Source: Lactifluus volemus (lineage: Eukaryota > Basidiomycota > Agaricomycetes > Russulales > Russulaceae). Taken from it: DNA of 64,000 nt. The first letter of the stretch is position 1. The number at the start of each line of letters is the position of its first letter. Location of the stretch: the NCBI GenBank assembly GCA_022376515.1, contig WTXI01000014.1:558001-622000 (forward strand), written 5' to 3'. The notes under the pieces are model-generated. The model worked only from the letters and a program-made list of their open reading frames with translations, had not been told where the DNA came from and ran no database searches. The translations under genes and the position numbers were made by a program. Shown here one piece after another: positions 44,089 to 55,723 of this stretch.

Positions 44089-45372
44089 TGCCGAAGGTAA
44101 GATAGAGTGCGTCGCACGCGCGTTACAAGCTATTGCACCGTTTGTGTAAGTCGATCCATGTGTACTAGTAGGGTGGTGCGGATGGTGCGGAGTTCCTTCA
44201 GGGTATAGAATTGGGTCGTCGGTACGTGGGGCTTACTTTTTACTCCGCACGGTGTGTTGCATATTTTCATCCCCCCCCCTCACTCCGCTGCTGGCCATCT
44301 CGTGCCATCCATCCATTTCTCGATACAGATGCGATCGACAATATCGGCACCAAAGTCGAAATGCTCGCGGATTGCGTACAGAACAACATCAACGTGTTTT
44401 CTTCCATGTGCGCTGGCACAAAGTTGGACCCGACGCGCCATACAAATCGCCGACCTATCCGCTCGCGTGCGCCGTGTCTCAGCGTCTCCGCCCCGTCGTC
44501 TCCAGCTCTGGGCGGCTATCTCCGCCCACGCTACGATCAACCCTCCTGACGCTAACACCGACGCCGGCGATGACGACGACCCATCTACACCGTCGCTGCC
44601 GCCGCCGCCTCCTACGTGGGCGAATACGCAATCCCGGTGGCATACTCATCCAAGGTACCCAGCAACGACGTGACGTCGCTCCCTCTGGCCCACTCTGAGT
44701 TCGCCATGGGCGCCGTGGAGGAACTGGTGCCTCTGCGCGACTTTCGCATACGCATCTTGCCTATGCTTGGTCTGCTCCTGGCTCTCTTTGGTCTGTACAT
44801 CGCGCCCTATGTGTTGTGTGAGCTCGCAGGCTACCCAATCAAACGACCCTCTGTGCGCCATCGTAAAGAGCTCTATGAATGGATGTGGAAGGTCCTGTTG
44901 CACCGCGAGTCGCGCATCGCGGGCAAACAGATCAAGTACGAATGGCTATCTCCTCCTTTCGGGGCGCGCGCTCCCCCAGCTAACCCGAGTCCCGTTTTAC
45001 AGTTCGCTCCCTCTGGCGTCGGCCGACATTGCGTTGCTCAATGATGACGATCGATCGTGCCGCCTCACGCAGCATGGGTGTGGCCCGCTCTGATGCGCTG
45101 GGACCCTCGTTCGCCTCTAAGCCTCGAGCATTGTGTCGTGAGGGAGATGAAGGAGGTAGCGCGATGTCGCGCGTCTTTTCCAGGTTCGATGAGGGATAAG
45201 AAGCGGTTCTGGGTCTCACCCTGCCACAGGGCTACGTCGACGCGCTTGGAGAGCCGATCGATCCCGATTCCCGCTCGGTTCGACACCGGGATCGTTATCA
45301 GCAGTTCCGAGGAGGTGTGAGGCTGCTCGTGTCGCGCAGGCACGGCGATTTCGCGAATGGGCATTCCATTAA
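44088..45372 (+). pseudogene. TCD1 pseudocopy psi11
   Basis: Starts at AKVRCVARALQAIAPFV, retains intron 1 (from ~44,222) and DAIDNIGTKVEMLA, then an altered Asp-rich insert, ELAGYPIKRPSVRHRKELYEWMWK, intron 2, and a frameshifted exon 3 with a premature TGA at 45,318. It ends 261 bp from Fb10. Confidence 0.77.
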
Positions 45373-45631
45373 TACATTACAGGTTTTGGATATCCACGGT
45401 TTTTCCACGGATTACAATGAGGGCAGCCTGTATAGTACCTACGGGTATAGTGTCTACGAGTTGTCCTCTGCCCAATCAAATCTGTCCTGCTGGTCCCCAT
45501 CTGAATCCGTTATTTCTCATTGACTGAAACTTATTAAAATATACAGGGAAAGCATGATGGGACAATAGGAGTAGCATGAATCAACATGGTGTAACTATGA
45601 GTGGAACGGGTTGTAGACAACATTGAGCTTC

Positions 45632-47086
45632 CTACCATCTGCTGCAGACAACCACAGGGTGATCAGAATGCTGACGTGCGATGATGAATGGCCAGTTGTC
45701 GTGCTGAGATGCCTGATACCGTAATAGTTGAAGCTCCTCCAATGTGGGTAACACCTGCGTAACCGATTCCCCACTGAGCCCTCGTAGTGCTGATACGACA
45801 AGTGACTGGAGATTGTGAGATATACGCAGGGTCTGAACAGCAGTAAATGGCTGGAAGAGTTCCAGCCATTGACTGTCGTCCAAATCGACTTGCCAAATTG
45901 ATCCCAACTCTTCGATGTTGAGCTGTTTAATACTAGACAGGACGAACGAACGTTGGTTGCATATTTGTGCCACCGACGAGACTTGCCAATCTACCCCTCT
46001 GCAGGAGATTTGGAATTTAAGGAAATCGATGAGGGAAAATCGTCTCGTTGATGAAAAAGTCATCTGGACGAAGTCAGTAAAAATGACTGTCTGCTGTATT
46101 GTAGGGCATAAGTGCTGGTGCATGATTGACGAACCAAGGGAGGTGTTGGAATCCAAAGACCAACTGATTGAAGAATGTTATAGCCACAGCACGGAGTAGA
46201 GGGGCATCGATTTGGGCCATGAGGTCCTCCAGGTACTCGCTGACACCATGGAAGTCAAAATTGGTGAGAGCGGGGAGGACAGCACGTGTCAGCGGGGGTG
46301 GACGTCGGGTTGTTGGATCAGGACGAGAAGCCGGGGATTTGAAACCGATGGAAAGCTCGGTGAGGCTGGTCAAGGCGGAGATGCACATAGCCATTGCCTC
46401 GGGCGAAATGTAACCACTTTGCGGTATCTGAAAAAGGGAGAGAACGACAAGGTCGTTGCAAGATAAAAGCAATTGAGGTAATGCCGGAAATGGAATGTGT
46501 CTCAAATCGAGTGATCGTAGACGTGGGGCCGATCCACCTAAGAACGTATTGGGAAGCACCGACAGGGTCGTGCCATATATTTCAAGATAAAGGTATTCCA
46601 GTTCCGGAAAGGGCTCTTGCATCACTGTGACCAAACGGTCCAGTGGGATGCTTATCCTACAGAGCCGAATTCTGCGTACACGGTTAGAGTGCTCGAGTGC
46701 AGCAATTATGTTATCCTCAACTCGAAGATGAACAGAGAAGTAGTGTATTTCGATAGGCAAGGGTGGCCAGACATCCATTGTCCTCCTCACAGGAGTAGAG
46801 AATGTGCAGAAAAGGCGGAGATTGAGACGAAGTGGAGATGCAAACATAATGTATCGCCATCTTTGGCATACATGCACTAACTTGGGCCATGTCCTCACTC
46901 GGCATAGAGGATCAAGTAGGCAGAATTCAAAGATGTCCAGGAGGACTTCATCTGGAAGCGAACAGATTGTAACACGGGGTGATATTCGACCTGCATCGTA
47001 TAATAAGACATCGTTGTGACTTGTGAGAGTAGCCGATATTACGTACATAGTCTTCGAATCCATCTTGATCCTTTGGAACTTCCCAT
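45632..47086 (-). pseudogene. Fb10: F-box/LRR copy with one frameshift
   Basis: Exon 1 (ATG 47,086) reads MGSSKGSRWIRRL as in Fb9; exon 2 begins at 46,990 with RISPRVTICSLPDEVLLDIFEFCL. The frame is open to 46,074, where two bases are missing in the ADIHIYTD region (here ACAGTCATTTTTACTGAC), and continues in another frame to the stop at 45,632 (TDFVQMTFSS..HPVVV). Apart from this the gene is complete, with CCAAT at 47161-47165. A recent pseudogene or an assembly error. Confidence 0.65.
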
Positions 47087-47329
47087 GCGCTTTCCTATCT
47101 TGTGAATTTTAGAAGGAGAAGTGTTGGAGTGTGAGTGAGGGGGGATATCATTGCTCCTTGATTGGGAGCCTGACAATACATGGCTGATGAGCTTGCGAGT
47201 GCGCCTGATTAGGGTACCAGTATAAAGCTTGAAGTTTGAAATAGGGTCAGTGAGAGGTCTTTTGACGTACTGGAGAGGGTTCATCGAAAAGTGCGGTGAC
47301 AATGAGAAAAGTATGGAAAGTAGTTGTTG

Positions 47330-47690
47330 ATAGACGGCTGCCATTCGTTGGCGCGTGTTCGTGCACCTGATCAGTGACAACCGGCCTGACGCGATCTGAC
47401 GCGACGGTGTCGTGACCGTATGCCGAATCTTGCAATTACCGCTGGATGCCGCCTCTGACGACCCCTCCTCATCCACACAATCTGCTGAGACGCCATCTGT
47501 CGTCTTTTATCGCTTTTCTTCGAAGCGTTTGAATGTCATGTCACAACCCTTGCCAACGTGAACGTTCGCACAGTTCGCACGGGTGGTACCAACGTGCAGA
47601 AGCTGCTCATTAGTAGCGTACGCCCAAGAAATACATAAGCCCATCAATTTCGATTGGGTTTTTCCGGGAAAAAAAAAACAGTGCATTGAT
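47330..47690. repeat. Module M, copy 2
   Basis: Second copy of the ~400-bp block at 25,250-25,700, same orientation and again directly upstream of a TCD1 pseudocopy that starts at CACAGGTTTTTTCCTC. It replaces part of the Fb10 distal upstream block. Confidence 0.5.
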
Positions 47691-48490
47691 CACAGGTTTT
47701 TTCCTCTTTGGGCGCTGGGATCAAGTCGGACCCGACGCGCATACAATTTGCCGCCTTTCCGTGACGTGCTACGACCCACTTCCGCGTGACGTGCGCCAAC
47801 GTCTTCCTACCGCCCTCTCCCGCTCTCAGCGGTCATCTCCACTAACGCCACCATCATCAAATCCTTCCTCCGCGGATGCCGACGCCGACGAATGACCCAT
47901 CTGCACCTCACCCGCCTCCTCCGCGCGCGAATACTCAATCCCGGTGGTGTACTCATCCGAGGTACGCAACTATGACGCGACGTTGCTCCCGCTGGCCAAC
48001 TTTGAGCTCGCCAAGGGACGAACTGGCGCCTCTGCACGACTTTCGCGTACGCATCTTGCCCATGCTTGGTCCGCTCGATGCTCTTTGGTCTACACATCGC
48101 GACCTATGTGTCGTGAGAGCTCGCGGGCCGAACGATCAAACGACCCTCGCCTGTGCGCCATCGTAACAAGCTCTACAAATGGATGTGGAAGGACCTGTTT
48201 CATCGCGAGTCATGTATCACGGGAAAACTAATCAAGTACGCATGCTTTTCTCCTCCTTTCGGGGCGCGCGCTCCCCCTACTAACCGAGTCCATTTTATAG
48301 TTCGCTCCTGCTGAAGACGGCCATGGGCGATCAATCGTGCCGCCGCACGCTGCATGAGTGCGGCCCGCGCTTGTGCGCTGGCACCCCGTGCGCCTCTCAG
48401 CCTCGAAATTCGCGTCGTGGGGAAATGAAGGAGGTATCGCGCGCGATTTCACGTGTATTTGCCATATCTGATGAGGGAACATGGGGATAC
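47690..48490 (+). pseudogene. TCD1 pseudocopy psi12
   Basis: Starts at the degenerate SSMGAGTK region, no Rossmann half. Frameshifts at the Asp insert (GAATGACCC) and in DELAPL; exon 3 is shortened and broken near DDFALG. It ends at about 48,480 in the MPDEG codons, after which unit-junction sequence (TTTGCCTCGCGGATG) appears. No Fb gene follows directly. Confidence 0.76.
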
Positions 48491-48579
48491 AGTATGTCAC
48501 TCCAAATTGTTTGCCTCGCGGATGCCCCGTTCAATCAGTGCCATCGTTAAAAAAACGATGACGAGTTGTGGAATCGAGA

Positions 48580-49175
48580 GTTGGAGCGTAAACTGGATAG
48601 CTGAGCCCATTATTATATTCTCTTCTTTAACGATGCTCGCCGAGCTCGGCGTCGCGCCAACCTTGCCAACGAAATCAACCGCGCCGTAGCCTCAAGCACA
48701 GCCCCTCCCCATCCTCCCTACTCCAAGTTCCGTCTGGTTCAGAATACTCAGAAGACCTCGTGCGCGAGCAACTCCCCCGAAACTATGCCTTCTTCGGCCA
48801 GTAGAGCGTGGCTCGCGTGCGCAAAGCCATCTTCGTGATCGTCGGCAGGTGGGCGGCCATCATGCTGGCCCGCTCCCGCATCGCCCTTCTGCGTCCTCAT
48901 CGACTTTGACTACTGTATGTCACCCTTTCCTCCCTCAATCGTCACGCCACAGCCGCCCTCGCTGACGTCGGCACGGCAAAAGTACATGCGTCGCACGCGC
49001 GTTGCAAGCTATCGCACCACGGTAAACTTTTCTGAATTTTTTTTTTTCATTCCTGCTGGCCATGGATGCGATCAAATATTGGTATCAAAGTTGAGCTGCT
49101 CACGCATTGGGTACAGAACAACATCAAAGTGTTTTCTTCCATGGTCGCTGGCACTGTCAGACCCGATGCGCATAA
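48580..49175 (+). pseudogene. TCD1 pseudocopy psi13 with F-box A 3' scrap
   Basis: Begins with GAGCGTAAA, the stop-codon context of F-box A, so the copy includes the founder intergenic. Then comes ARRRANLANEINRAVASS and a decayed Rossmann core that has lost GCGG (VIVGRWAAIMLARS), a large deletion into intron 1, and FSSMVAGT. At about 49,175 it is fused directly to the Fb11 3' flank; the C-terminal half is gone. Confidence 0.75.
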
Positions 49176-49393
49176 GTTATATACCTCGTAATCCCTTGTT
49201 TCTCATTGACTTATACTTTATAAAATCTATATCTTGGATACTGGAATGCCCACGAATAGGAGTTAGATATATACAGGGAAAGCATAGCAGAACAATAGGA
49301 GCAAGCATGAATCAACGGGGTGTCACGGTAACGATGAGTGGGAGGGGTTGTAGACAACATATGTCAACATTGAGCTTCCTACCACATCTACTC

Positions 49394-50849
49394 TCAGAGT
49401 TTGCGGACAACCACAGGGTGATCAGAATGTTGACGTGCGACGATGAATGGCCAGATGTCGTGCTGAGATGCCCGATGCCGTGATAGTTGAAGCTCCTCCA
49501 ATGCAGGTAACACCTGCGTGGCTGATCCCCCGCTGAGCCCTCGTAGCACTGACAGGATGGGTGAATGCGGCGTATTGTTAAATATACGCATGGTCCGAAC
49601 AGCAGTAAACGGCTGGAAGAGTTCCAGCCAATGTGTGTCGTCCATACCGAAAAAAACAACCCATTCCTCCTCCTCGATGGTGAGCTCTTCAATACTAGAC
49701 AGGACAAACGAAAGTTGGTTGCATATTTGCACCAAGGATGAGACTTGCCAATCTACCTTTTTGCATGAGATATTGAATGAAAGGAACTTGTCAATGGAAG
49801 ACGGTCTCCTTGGCCAAAAAGTAATCCCGAAGGAGTCTAAAGTGTGTATGGAGGCACGATAGTATGGCATAAACACTGGTGCATGATCGATGAACTGAGT
49901 GAGTCGTTGGATGTCAAATACCAGCTGATTGAAGAATGTTATTTTCACACGGTGGAGTAGAGGGGCATCGATTCGGGCCATGAGGTCCTCCAAGTACTCA
50001 CTGACACCATAAAAGTCAAAATTGGTGAGAGCGGGGAGGATAGCACGTGTCAGCGGAGGTGGACGTCGGGTTGTTGGATCAGGACGAGAAGTTGGGGATT
50101 CGAAACCGATGGAAAGGTTCGTGAGCCTGGTCAAGGCAGAAATACACGTAGCCACTGTCTCGGGGGAAATGTAACCATGCTGCGGTATCCGGTCAAGGGA
50201 GAGATTGACAAGGTCATTGGATGACAAAAGAAGTTGAGGTAATGTTGGAAATGGAATGCCTTCCAAACGGAATGATCGTAGATGTGGGGCGGATCCACCT
50301 AAAAATGTATTGGGAAGCGCCGGCACAGTCCCACCAGACCCTTCTATCCGAAGAGAAAGATATCCCAGTCCCGGAAATGGCTCCTGCATCACTGAGACCA
50401 AACGCTCCAGTGGAATCCTTAATTGGCAGAGCAAAATGCTGCGTACACGATTAGGGTGCTCGAGTGCAGCAATTATGTCATCCTCAACTCCAGGACCAAC
50501 AAAGAAGTACCGTATGTGGATGGGCAAGGGGGGCCAGATATCCAGCATCTTCCTCACAGGAGTCCTGTTTGTACAGAAAAGGCGGAGATCGAGACGAAGT
50601 GGGGATGCAAACACGGTGTATCGCCATCTTTGGCATACACGCACTAGCCTGGACCATGCCACTGCTCGCGAGTGCCAGTGATCAGGTAGGCAGAGTTCGA
50701 AGATGTCTAGGAGGACATCATCTGGAAGCGAACAGATTGTAACACGGGGTGAAATTCGACCTGCATCGTAGAATGAGACATCGTTGTGAGTGTAGCCGAT
50801 ATCACGTACATAGTCTTAGAATCCACCTTGATCCCTTGGAACTTTCCAT
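49394..50849 (-). CDS. Fb11: F-box/LRR protein, 468 aa, two exons
   Basis: Model complement(join(49394..50760,50810..50849)); intron 49 nt. Exon 1 is MESSKGSRWILRL: like Fb9/Fb10 but with Glu at position 2, so no myristoylation is expected. Exon 2: VTICSLPDDVLLDIFELCLPDHWHSRAVAWSRLVRVCQ, then an open LRR body. The C-terminal third matches Fb8 more than Fb9/10, whereas exon 1 and promoter match Fb9/10, suggesting a recombinant or gene-converted copy. CCAAT at 50924-50928. Its 3' flank abuts truncated psi13. Confidence 0.74.
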
Positions 50850-51189
50850 GCGCTTTCTTATCTTGTGAATTTTAGAAGGAGAAGTGTTGGAGGGTGAGTA
50901 AGGGGGGATATCATTGCCCCTTGATTGGGAGCCTGACAATACATGGCTGATGAGCTTGCGAGTGCGCCTGATTAGGGCACCACTGGCAGTATAAAGTCAG
51001 GTACTTCGAAAAAGGGTCAGTGAGAGGTCTTTTGACGTACTGGAGAGGGTTCATCAAAAAGTGCGATGACAATGAGAAGAGAAGTATGGAATGTAGTTAT
51101 ATTGTTGTTGATAGACAGGCTGTGTTTTCAACCATGCGGATACAACGTGTCATTCCGAGCATACTGTGACTGAATCACTCCATCGTCAC

Positions 51190-52553
51190 GATCACACTTT
51201 CCTCGCTCAATCTCAACCTGACGTCGTCCATTTCAAAAGTAATCGTGGTGCGTCCCGCACATGCTGCAAGCTATCATGTCCTTTGTGCAGGTCGACTTGC
51301 GCAAACATGAACAGTATGCTTGGTTCGCGCCGATGGTGTGCATCTCCTTCAAAGAGTGCAAATTGGGCCGTCGGTACGTTTCCTTACTTTACTCTACATG
51401 TTACTTGCATTTTCGTCATCACCTTTCTCGCTGCTGGCCATCGTTTTTACGCATTTGATATATATAGATGTGATTGATAATATCGGTACCAACCAAAAGT
51501 CAAGCTGCTCACGCATTCCATGCAGAACAACATCAAGTTCTCCATGGGTGCTGGCACAAAGTCGGTCCCGACGCGCATCGAAATTACTGACCTATTCGGG
51601 TCCCACTGAGTCGGTTACCCACTCGTGCGCGCCATGCGCCAACGTCTTCGCCCTATCCTCTCCCGCTCTGAGCGATCATCTCTGCCGATGCTGCCGTCAC
51701 CAGAGCCTTCCTCCGCGGATGCCGACGCTGACGATGACCCATCTGCACCTTCTCCCGCTCCTCCGCGCATGAATACTCAATCCCGGTGGTATACTCATCC
51801 GAGGTACCCAGCAACGACGTGACCCCCCTGCCGTTGGCCAGCTCTGAGCTCGCCAAGGGCTCCGTGGATGAACTGACGGCTCTGCGCGACTTTCGCGTAC
51901 GCATCTTGCCCGTGCCGTGTTCGGCCCGCTCCCGGCGCTCTCAGCCGGCGCATCTCGACCTATGTGGTGTGTGAGCTCGCGGGCCAACCAGTTGAACAAC
52001 CCTTGCCCGTGCGTCATCGTAAGAAGCTCTACGAACGGATGTGGAAGGACCTGGTGCACCGGAAGTCGCGTATCATTGGTAAACAGATGAAGTACGCACG
52101 CCCTGCTCTTCATTTCGGAGCGCGCGCTCCCCCCACTAATCGAGTCTCATTTTATAGTTTGCTCTCGCTGACGACGGCGGACATTGGGTTGCTCTATGAC
52201 GATTTTTCGCATGGGAGATAAATCGTGCCACCGCACGCAGCATGCGTGCGGCCTGCTGAGATCCTTGTGCACCTCTCAACTTCGGAAATTGCGTCATGTG
52301 TGAGATGAAGGAGGTATCGCGCGCGATGTCGCGTCTCTTTGCCATGCCTGGTGAGGATTCCGTGTACGAGGAAATTGTGGGTCCCAACCGAGCTCATGGC
52401 TACGTTGACACGCTTGGAGAGCCCATCGATTCTGCTCGGTTCGTCACCGCGATGGCCATCTGGAGCTCCGAGGAGGTGTGGAGCATCGAGGCTGCTCGTG
52501 TCACACAGTTTCGTATTGCGCAGGCACGGCGGTTTCGTGGGTGGGCATTCTAG
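51190..52553 (+). pseudogene. TCD1 pseudocopy psi14
   Basis: Starts in the same diverged block as psi10 (shared CACTTTCCTCGCTCAATCTC), with intron 1 and VIDNIGTN. A deletion/insertion lies in the SSMGAG-ATHYDP region, PVLGPL is frameshifted, and TAA occurs in GRSIV (52,217-52,219). The last part of exon 3 is open (52,296-52,553). It ends 298 bp from Fb12. Confidence 0.77.
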
Positions 52554-52850
52554 TAGTACGGTGCCATTAACTGCGAATAATAGTACTATACTATCTTCTA
52601 CTAGAAGGGGTTGTCCTTCAGCCCAATCAAATCCGACCTGCTCATGCAGTGTCCATGTGGCTGCAGACGCCTTAATAATAACCCATTATTTCTCATTGAC
52701 TGACGCTTTATAAAATCTATCTCGGATAATTCCAGTGGCCTGCACATGAATAAACATACAGGGAAAGCATAGCAGGACAATAGGAATAAATAACATGAAT
52801 TAACAGGTGTAACTAGGAGTGGAAAGGGTTTGTAGACACCATTGAGCTTC

Positions 52851-54345
52851 CTACAACATCCTTTCGGAACGGACGACAACAGGGTGATCAGACCGCTGAC
52901 GTGCAATTATGAATGGCCACATGTCGTGCCGCTCTGATCCAGATCCCTGATACCCTGGTACGTGAAGCATCTCCAATGCAGGTAACACCTGCATGGCCAA
53001 TTCTCCACTGAGCCCTCGCAGCGCTGACACGACGTGTGACTGCATCGTGTGAGATATATAGAGGGTCCGGACAGTAGTGAATGGTTGGAAGAGTTCCAGC
53101 CATGGTGTCCCGTCCATTACATCTTCCAACGTCGATGGAAACAGGTCTTGAATCTTTTGGATGGAGAGAGTTTCAATACTGGACATGATGGACGACTCGG
53201 AAAGCTGGTTGCATATTTGTTCCATAGACGAGACTTGCCAATCTACCCCTCTGCACGAGATTTGGAGTGTAAGGAAATCGTTGAAGGAAGATCGTCTCAT
53301 TGATGAAAATACCACCACGACGCAGTCAGTATAAATGTGTATTTCTGCTGTATCGCATGGCATAAGAGTTGGTGCATGACCGATGAACCGAGGGAGTTGT
53401 TGGATGTCAAAGACCAGTTGATTGAAGAATGTTATTCGCGCAGCGCGGAGCAGAGGGGCATCGATTTGGGCCATGAGGTCCTCCAAGTACTCGCTGACAC
53501 CACAGAAGTTAAAATCGGTGAGAGCGGGGAGGACGGCACGTGTCAGCGGAGGTGGACGTCGGGATATCGAATGAGGACGAGAAGTCGGGGATATGAATTT
53601 GATGGAAAGATTGGTGAGCCTGGTCAGCGCGGAGAGAGATCCGGCCATCGTCTCGGGTGAAATGTAACCGTTCTGCGGTATCCGGTCAAGGGTGAGATCG
53701 CCAAGGTAATTGGAAGACAAAAGAAGTCGAGGTAATGCCGGAAATGGAATGCCATCCAAAGTAAGTGACCGTAGACGTGGGGCGGATCCACCTAAGAAGG
53801 TCTCGGGAAGTGCCGGCACAGTCCCACCAGGCCCTTCGACCTGAAGAGTAAGGGTCTCCATTGCCGGAAATGGCTCCTGCATCACTGCGACCAAACGCTC
53901 CAGTGGTATCGTCATTCTACTGGGCCAAATGCTGCGTACACGGTTAGGGTGCTCAAGTGCAGCGATTATGTTATCCTCAACTTGAGGACCAACAGAAAAG
54001 TACTGTATTTCGATAGGCAAGGGGGGCCAGATATCCAGCATCTTCCTCACAGGAGTCCTGTCTGTGCAGAGAAGGCGCAAATCGAGACGAAGTGGGGATG
54101 CAAATACAATGTATCGCCATCTTTGGCATACATGCACTAGCTTGGCCCATGCCCTCACTCGGTCTACAGGATCAGGTAGGCAGAATTCGAAGATGTCTAG
54201 GAGGACATCATCTGGAAGTGAACAGATTGTAACGCGGGGTGGTATTTGACCTGCATCATACAATAAGACATTGTTGTGAGTGTAGCTGATATCACGTACC
54301 TCGTCCTCGAATCACACTTGATCCCTTCTGGGAACATACTATGCG
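52851..54345 (-). CDS. Fb12: F-box/LRR protein, main exon open, start uncertain
   Basis: Exon 2 (54250..52851) is open for 465 codons: VTICSLPDDVLLDIFEFCLPDPVDRVRAWAKLVHVCQRW, WPPLPIEIQYFSV and the full LRR body, ending HPVVVRSERML. The family exon 1 at 54,300-54,342 has lost its start (ATA-GTA in place of ATG-GGA, as in Fb6) although the donor is intact. It is the closest relative of Fb1 (shared NYLGDLTLDRIPQNGYISPETMAGSLS-type block). The promoter carries a duplicated CCAAT segment. Function as an SCF adaptor depends on an unrecognised start. Confidence 0.6.
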
Positions 54346-54359
54346 CTCTCCTTTGTTGC

Positions 54360-54482
54360 GAATTTTGGAAGGAGAAGTGTTGGAGGGTGAGAGGTGAGGG
54401 ATATCCGAGCGAGTGCTCCCTGATTGGGAAGGAGAAGTGTTGGAGGGTGAGTGGTGAGGAATATCCGGGTTAGTGCTCCTTG
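54360..54482. repeat. 60-bp tandem duplication in the Fb12 promoter
   Basis: Two direct copies of GGAAGGAGAAGTGTTGGAGG through the GATATCC and GTGCTCC..TGATTGGGAA block (54,366-54,427 and 54,428-54,488), each with a CCAAT box. The other Fb copies have one. Confidence 0.6.
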
Positions 54483-54764
54483 ATTGGGAACTTGACAATA
54501 CATGGCGGATGAGCTTTCGAGTGAGCCTGATTAGAGTATAAAGTCAGGTACTTTGAAATAGGGCCAGTGAGAGGTCTTTTGACGTACTTGCGAAGGTTCA
54601 TCGAAGAGTGCGGTGACAATGAGAAGAGAAGTACGGGAAGGAGCTGTGCGGATACAGCATGTCACTCCGAGCTGTGTGCCTCGTGGATGCGTCGTGTAAT
54701 CAGTGATATGTTGATTGGGCATGTCTTCGTTAATATCGGGCAGGAATGTTTCTGCTGTATAGTG

Positions 54765-55040
54765 TAGTTGCGGATCACCTTCAAAGAGTGAAAATTGGGT
54801 CGTCGGTACGTGGCCTTAAGTTACTTGGATTTTCATCCACCTTTTCCGCTGCAGTGCTGGCATGGCCATCTTTTTTACGCATTTGACATTGATGTGATCG
54901 GTACCAAGCAAAAGTCAAGTATTGCAGAACAACATCGAGTTTTCCTCTATGGGCGCTGGCACAATGTCGGACCTGACACGCATCCAAATTGCCGTCACCT
55001 AATCTGCGAGTATGACCCGCTCACGTGCGAGGGGCGCCTG
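54765..55040 (+). pseudogene. TCD1 pseudocopy psi15, short remnant
   Basis: Only the end of exon 1 (LLQRVKIGS-type remnant), intron 1 and part of exon 2 (VFLYGRWHNVG frame, decayed FSSMGAGT..DPTRIQIA) remain, about 250 bp. It runs into the TPI-like scrap. Confidence 0.6.
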
Positions 55041-55059
55041 CAGTCCTCCAACTCGGAGT

Positions 55060-55125
55060 GCGCCTCCGCCGTCGACGTCCTCTAACAAACTGCTACCATG
55101 TCTCGCCACTTTTTCGTCGACGGAA
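55060..55125 (+). pseudogene. Scrap of TPI 5' end
   Basis: GTCGACGTCCTCTAACAAAC followed by TGCTACCATGTCTCGCCACT is nearly identical to 63,918-63,957, the leader and first codons of the TPI-like gene at the right edge. After MSRHFFVDGN it changes abruptly to F-box A sequence. Confidence 0.6.
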
Positions 55126-55690
55126 ATTGCTCCCAGTTCTACAAACCTGCTTCTCCTTTGGCGTTTCGAATGATAAGAGCCCAAACCGCTTCCATCGTAT
55201 CACCATGATACCACGCCATATTTCGATGAAACCACCCTCCCGAGGTTATTTTAGATCATCTCTACCCCTTCCCCATCTACACTGACTCACCCAACCACCA
55301 ATTTCCCAGCGTTTGGAATGACCTCTCGCCCATCGGATGTATAAGCATTTCCCATTTATCCTACCGAAGCTTTCTCGTCTTCGTTACAGCTACATCACGA
55401 GTCTCTGCGACCCCCAACCGTGATCGCTCCGCTTACAAAACTCCATTTAGCCCATCTCTCGATCCAGAGGCACTATTGTAGCGACCTACGCGAAGTGGAA
55501 GTTTTCGTTGCTCGCCACGGTGAGACTCTGGTCGAGTTGAAGTTGTTCCTTTGCCCAATGGCGACGTCAACCGAGGCAACCATAAGACCCAAAGAATATC
55601 CCGCGTGTTTCAGATGATGGGCTCAGGTTTGAGACCGCCTCAGACCAGAGCTGAAGGTTCTCTGGTTGTAGTAGGAGCGTAAACTGAATA
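55126..55690 (+). pseudogene. Decayed copy of F-box A
   Basis: Blocks of F-box A are recognisable in order: SNDKSPNRFHRIT (55,160-55,205), a large deletion, FPAFGMTSRPSDV (55,300), FPIYPTEAFSS, PPTVIAPLTKLHLAHLSIQRHYCSDLREVEVFVARHGETL.. in 55,420-55,617, then the 3' end. It lacks the F-box, and an internal TAA (55,343) and frameshifts kill it. It is followed by psi16, preserving the founder order F-box A - TCD1. Confidence 0.75.
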
Positions 55691-55723
55691 GCTGAGTTTA
55701 TTATTCTATTCACTTATTCAACG

